8,590 nt of DNA from CAYZJD01 sp964478455 (GTDB lineage Bacteria > Acidobacteriota > Terriglobia > Bryobacterales > Bryobacteraceae), in NCBI GenBank assembly GCA_964478455.1, contig CAYZJD010000190.1, positions 1 through 8,590 on the forward strand, read 5' to 3'. The notes below the pieces were generated by a model, which was not told the DNA's origin, ran no database searches, and was given only the letters and a program-made list of their open reading frames with translations. This document shows positions 5,935 to 8,590 of this stretch, piece after piece (positions within the stretch are counted from its first letter, which is position 1; the number at the start of each line of letters is the position of its first letter). Both the position numbers and the translations under genes were made by a program.

Positions 5935-6852
5935 TCAGGTTAACGATTTCCTCCTTGCGGAGGCGAGCCACTCGCGCCAGTAGCCGCATGCGTTGGCCGC
6001 CTCCGCCCAGAGGATGCAGGCGAACAGCGCGATCGACGCCGGGAAGGACTTCGCTTCGAAGGGATGCCAGAGCAGCCGCCAGTAGAACCGCAGGTCGGGC
6101 CGCAGGCCCTTGCCGCCCAGCGCCTGGCGCTTGCGATGGAATCGAAAAGCGCCGCGACCGAATTCGTAATGCTGCCGCCACAGGCCGCCAAGCGTCAGCG
6201 GGTGCGCGTGAAAGACCACCGCTTCCGGGGCGAAAACCATCCGCAAGCCTCGTGCGCGCCAGCGGTCGCCGAATTCGCGGTCCTCCGAAGTCCGGAAGGC
6301 CGCGTCGAAGCCGTCTGTCTCGCGAAAGCCGGAGGCCGGCACGGCGAGATTGCTTGTAGAAACGAAGCCCGCCTGTCCGTTTCGGGCGTTGAAGCGTGAA
6401 TAGAGCACATCGTTGATCGCCTGGCTGGCGCAGGAATAGAGATTGTCGTGCAACAGGTTCGACTTCCTGCCGGTGACGGCGCAGGACGCATCGGCGGCGA
6501 ACCGCGCCTGGAGAGCGCGGAGCCAGCCGCTGGAAGGCCGGCAATCATCGTCGGTGAAGGCGAGGAAGTCGCCGCGGGCGACGGCGGCTCCGGCGTTCCT
6601 GGCGGCAGCGGGGCCGGCGTTGGGCTGCCGCAAGAGTCGCAGGGCAAACTTGTCCCGAAACGCAGTCAGAACCGGCTCGAGGTCCGCCATGCCGCCATCG
6701 TCCACCACCACCACCTCAAAGCCTCCGAGCGGTTCCTCAAGTTCGGCGATCGATTCCAGGCATCGGCGTAGGGCTTCGGGGCGGTCGAGCGTGGGGATGA
6801 CGATGGAAAACGCCGGCCGAGGAGTCTCCGCGGCAGGTTGCATCGCACTCAT
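5935..6852 (-). CDS. Family 2 glycosyltransferase (second in the glycan operon)
   Basis: This is a 305-residue GT2 enzyme. It has 'FSIVIPTLDRPEALRRCLESI' type N-terminal strands (15-35), 'VVVVDDGG' (47-54), 'NAGPAAARNAG' (78-88), the metal-binding 'FTDDDCRP' (99-106), 'GFVSTSNLAVP' (162-172) and the catalytic-base region 'TSEDREFGDRW' (188-198). All the motifs of an active inverting GT-A transferase are present. A hydrophobic stretch near the C-terminus (about 270-292) may anchor it to the membrane. The ATG at 6852 lies 3 bases after the oxidoreductase stop, so translation is probably coupled; a second in-frame ATG at 6843 is also possible. It shares the overall plan of the downstream transferase (5006-5929) but differs clearly in sequence, suggesting that the two add different residues. 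Confidence 0.9.
   Translation of the reverse strand: MSAMQPAAETPRPAFSIVIPTLDRPEALRRCLESIAELEEPLGGFEVVVVDDGGMADLEPVLTAFRDKFALRLLRQPNAGPAAARNAGAAVARGDFLAFTDDDCRPSSGWLRALQARFAADASCAVTGRKSNLLHDNLYSCASQAINDVLYSRFNARNGQAGFVSTSNLAVPASGFRETDGFDAAFRTSEDREFGDRWRARGLRMVFAPEAVVFHAHPLTLGGLWRQHYEFGRGAFRFHRKRQALGGKGLRPDLRFYWRLLWHPFEAKSFPASIALFACILWAEAANACGYWREWLASARRKSLT
5950..5956 (-). promoter_or_regulatory. Shine-Dalgarno-like AAGGAGG near the end of the upstream glycosyltransferase
   Basis: This is a perfect AAGGAGG on the minus strand, inside the last codons of the glycosyltransferase at 5935-6852. It lies 20 bases before the ATG at 5929 and 11 bases before an in-frame CTG (5938-5936) that overlaps the upstream stop as CTGA. 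It may serve either start, or be a chance product of Arg-Arg codons. Confidence 0.35.
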
Positions 6853-6855
6853 GCC

Positions 6856-7923
6856 TCAGGCGTGGGCCTCACCGGCCAACTCGATGGGCTTCCCCAGGGA
6901 AGCGGACTGAATGGCGGCTAGAGCGATCTCCACCGCCCGCTTGCCGTCCGACACGGTGCAGCGAACATCCCCGCCGGAGCGGACGACGCCGAGAAAGTGC
7001 CGCCACTCGTCAAAGAAAGAGGACTGGTAAATGCCCCCATGCCGGGTCTCCACAATGCCGCGGGGCAACGCCTTGGTGAAGCGCCACAGGTCCTCGAGGC
7101 GGGAGCCCAAGCTGCCCGAAACAGCGGAGCAAGGCTCAAACCGCAGGCCGTCGAAGCGGTAAAAGGACAACTGAAGGACTCCCTTGGTTCCGTAAATTTC
7201 GATGTCGCTCGAGGAAGCGGTGCGCTGGGAGAACGCACCGCAGGCGACCACGCCGCTCGCGAGCCACGCGGTCACCGCCGCACTCTGGTCTTCGCTGGTG
7301 CACGACCGGGTCGTCGCGAAGACCCGTGTCACCTCCGTTCCCGGCAGAACTCGCCAGGCGTCAAAATGGTGGACGGCCTGTTCGAACAGCACGCCTCCGC
7401 CGGTGGCGCGCCGTTTCCGCCATTCCGGCAGCTCATCCTGAAATCCGGTGTGCACGCTACGGATGACTTCCACCCGGCCAAGTACGTCTTGCTCCACAAG
7501 ACGCCTTGCCTCGCGTAGCAGGCGGTGACTGCGAAGGTGGAAGCCGACGGCGGCTTTTCCGGGCGACCGGCTTGCACTCTCCAGGATCCGGTCACAATCC
7601 TCGAGCGTCGTCGCCAGCGGCTTTTCGATCAATACGCTTCTACCGGAATCGAGGGCCGCGACCGCGATCTCCGCGTGAGACTGCGCCGGCACGCAGACCG
7701 CCACCACGTCGAGCGAAGGATGCTCGAGGAGCGCGCGGGCATCCTGATGCCAGCGCGAAATACCGAACGCGGCGGCGGTTCGCCGGGCGCGCTCGGCGTC
7801 GAGGTCCACGACGCCAACGACTTCCACCCCGGGCAGGCGTTTCAAGACCGGCAGGTGTCGCTTCCAGGCTACGCGCCCGCATCCGACCACTCCGACACGC
7901 AACGGGGCCGCCTCGCTCAGCAT
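6856..7923 (-). CDS. Gfo/Idh/MocA-family NAD(P)-dependent sugar oxidoreductase
   Basis: This is a 355-residue protein with an N-terminal Rossmann domain (about 8-125) and a C-terminal alpha/beta substrate domain. It has the dinucleotide loop 'GVVGCGRVA' (11-19) and an acidic D40 after the second strand, which favours NAD(H). It also has 'PAQSHAEIA' (79-87), the family signature 'EKPLA' with catalytic K101 (100-104), and 'GGGVLFEQAVHHFDAW' (175-190) with H185 and D188. In that last block the usual D-x-G before the His is E-x-A. Relatives oxidise or reduce sugars, cyclitols or nucleotide sugars. Among glycosyltransferase genes the likely role is making or modifying a sugar precursor of a surface glycan. 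The ATG at 7923 is preceded by AAGGAG at 8 bases spacing and overlaps the upstream stop by 7 bases. Longer readings add an Arg/Pro-rich tail with no family resemblance. Confidence 0.92.
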   Translation of the reverse strand: MLSEAAPLRVGVVGCGRVAWKRHLPVLKRLPGVEVVGVVDLDAERARRTAAAFGISRWHQDARALLEHPSLDVVAVCVPAQSHAEIAVAALDSGRSVLIEKPLATTLEDCDRILESASRSPGKAAVGFHLRSHRLLREARRLVEQDVLGRVEVIRSVHTGFQDELPEWRKRRATGGGVLFEQAVHHFDAWRVLPGTEVTRVFATTRSCTSEDQSAAVTAWLASGVVACGAFSQRTASSSDIEIYGTKGVLQLSFYRFDGLRFEPCSAVSGSLGSRLEDLWRFTKALPRGIVETRHGGIYQSSFFDEWRHFLGVVRSGGDVRCTVSDGKRAVEIALAAIQSASLGKPIELAGEAHA

Positions 7924-8590
7924 TTGGTCAACTCCTTCTGGTCCGCGGCGCAGAGGTGGCGGCTCCGGTGGAATTCGAAACGCGCCAGCCGCTCCCGCGC
8001 GCCGCCGGCGCCGAGAAGATAGCCCGCCATCTCTCCGGCGGCGCTCAGGGCGAGGCCGGCGAGCAGCACCGGCAACACGCGGAGCACCAGGCCCGCCGGC
8101 TGGCGGCTCTTGCGGAGTTGCCCCAGGATCTGTCGGAGCCGCACGAGCGGGATCAACGGCGAGGCGCCACCGAGGACGAGCCGCTTCCAGTACGGCCAGT
8201 CCCGAACGCGGGCCGATGCGAACACGCGGCCGCTGAAGAACTTCGAGACGAGCCACGAGGAGAGCAGGCTGAAGTTCGTGTGCGCCGTCTTTGCCTTCGG
8301 CTCAAGGTAGAGCTGATGGCCGCGGCGCCGGAGGTCCCAATGCATGACGCTCTCCGACGCCATCATCTGCTCGAGGTCGTCGCCGTAGCGAAGAAGCACA
8401 TCACGCTTGTAGCTGCTGTTGTGGCCCGGCAGGTGGTCCCGCGGTCCGGCCGGCGCCGGATCGAGCCACGGGGCGTAAGCAACAAACAGGTCGGCCCAGC
8501 TCACCAGCGTTCTCGGATTTGCGTTCCGGATCGCCGGGCCGACGGCGGCCCAGGGTCCGCGGTGCGCTTCGAGCAGCGCCTCGGCCCAAC
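7917..8590 (-). CDS. Family 2 glycosyltransferase, C-terminal part (5' end outside window)
   Basis: Reading in from the right edge, 223 residues precede the TGA at 7919-7917, with no stop and no need for a start codon inside the window. The visible part covers the acceptor half and tail of a GT2 enzyme. 'LPGHNSSYKRDVLLRYG' (53-69) corresponds to the segment after the metal site in this subgroup. It is followed by an acidic 'ASESVMHWDLRRRGHQLYL' (77-95), the usual catalytic-base region, then 'AKTAHTNFS' (99-107). A hydrophobic C-terminal segment (about 166-195) may be a membrane anchor. The N-terminal nucleotide-binding half and DxD motif lie beyond the edge. The stop overlaps the start of the oxidoreductase by 7 bases (ATGCTGA), indicating co-translation. 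In-frame ATG or GTG codons inside the window, such as one at 8504, are internal because the family pattern continues upstream of them. Confidence 0.82.
   Translation of the reverse strand, partial: WAEALLEAHRGPWAAVGPAIRNANPRTLVSWADLFVAYAPWLDPAPAGPRDHLPGHNSSYKRDVLLRYGDDLEQMMASESVMHWDLRRRGHQLYLEPKAKTAHTNFSLLSSWLVSKFFSGRVFASARVRDWPYWKRLVLGGASPLIPLVRLRQILGQLRKSRQPAGLVLRVLPVLLAGLALSAAGEMAGYLLGAGGARERLARFEFHRSRHLCAADQKELTKC
7932..7937 (-). promoter_or_regulatory. Ribosome-binding site of the oxidoreductase gene
   Basis: AAGGAG on the minus strand lies 8 bases before the ATG at 7923-7921, inside the last codons of the upstream glycosyltransferase. It decides in favour of this start over longer in-frame readings. 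Confidence 0.6.

Noticed and set aside
5024..5983. Plus-strand open frame of 319 codons opposite the glycosyltransferase
   Set aside because: It is antisense to a frame with intact GT2 motifs and its own translation has no recognisable domain.
5930..6544. N-terminal extension of the 5006-5929 glycosyltransferase to give 512 residues
   Set aside because: The extra residues are an out-of-frame reading of the upstream glycosyltransferase gene; the GT2 fold starts right after the ATG at 5929.
7924..8256. N-terminal extension of the oxidoreductase to 466 residues
   Set aside because: The extension is an Arg/Pro/Ala-rich out-of-frame reading of the upstream gene, while a good ribosome-binding site and the Rossmann start support the ATG at 7923.
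1..8590. A novel defence, mobile or CRISPR-like system
   Set aside because: I saw no tandem repeats, nuclease, helicase, integrase, transposase or toxin motifs in any real frame. The ThiF-like protein raises a ubiquitin-like defence idea (as in Bil or CBASS), but no E2, JAB or effector gene is present and its motifs are of the ordinary ThiF/MoeB type.

Overview
The window is GC-rich, densely coding bacterial DNA with eight supportable protein genes and almost no intergenic space. No RNA gene, insertion sequence, CRISPR array, phage gene or long repeat is visible. Overall style suggests an Acidobacteriota genome of the Solibacter/Bryobacter type: high GC, a BamA-like protein with a Trp/Lys/Arg-rich segment in its third POTRA domain, a 'CTCG...CHKCGK' zinc-ribbon membrane protein, and TTG/GTG starts. 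This assignment is inference from recall of the families, not a search result.

Layout. (1) Positions 1-1325, minus strand: the N-terminal part of a BamA/TamA-type outer-membrane assembly protein (signal peptide plus five POTRA repeats) whose beta-barrel lies beyond the left edge. (2) Positions 1357-2379, plus strand: a ThiF/MoeB/HesA-type adenylyltransferase, divergent from the first gene across 31 bases. It is followed 43 bases later by a small zinc-ribbon membrane protein (2423-3064). (3) Positions 3104-4012, minus strand: a ten-helix EamA/DMT transporter, convergent with the zinc-ribbon gene. (4) Positions 4067-4993, plus strand: a PfkB-family sugar-phosphate kinase of the 1-phosphofructokinase type, divergent from the transporter across 54 bases. 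(5) Positions 5006-8590, minus strand: four tightly packed genes read right to left, namely a family 2 glycosyltransferase (5' end outside the window), a Gfo/Idh/MocA NAD(P)-dependent sugar oxidoreductase, and two more family 2 glycosyltransferases. The junctions are a 7-base overlap, a 3-base gap and a 5-base gap, so this is very probably one operon.

How they work together. The right-hand operon looks like the end of a surface-glycan (exopolysaccharide, O-antigen-like or capsule) locus: the oxidoreductase would modify a sugar or nucleotide sugar and the three transferases would add residues to a growing glycan. The left half is a set of unrelated housekeeping-type genes in alternating orientation, and nothing ties the ThiF-like, transporter and kinase genes into one pathway.

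I found no convincing evidence for an undescribed system. The most useful second looks are the start sites in the two short divergent intergenic regions, the unpartnered ThiF-like protein, the CxC zinc ribbon, and the glycan operon that continues beyond the right edge.
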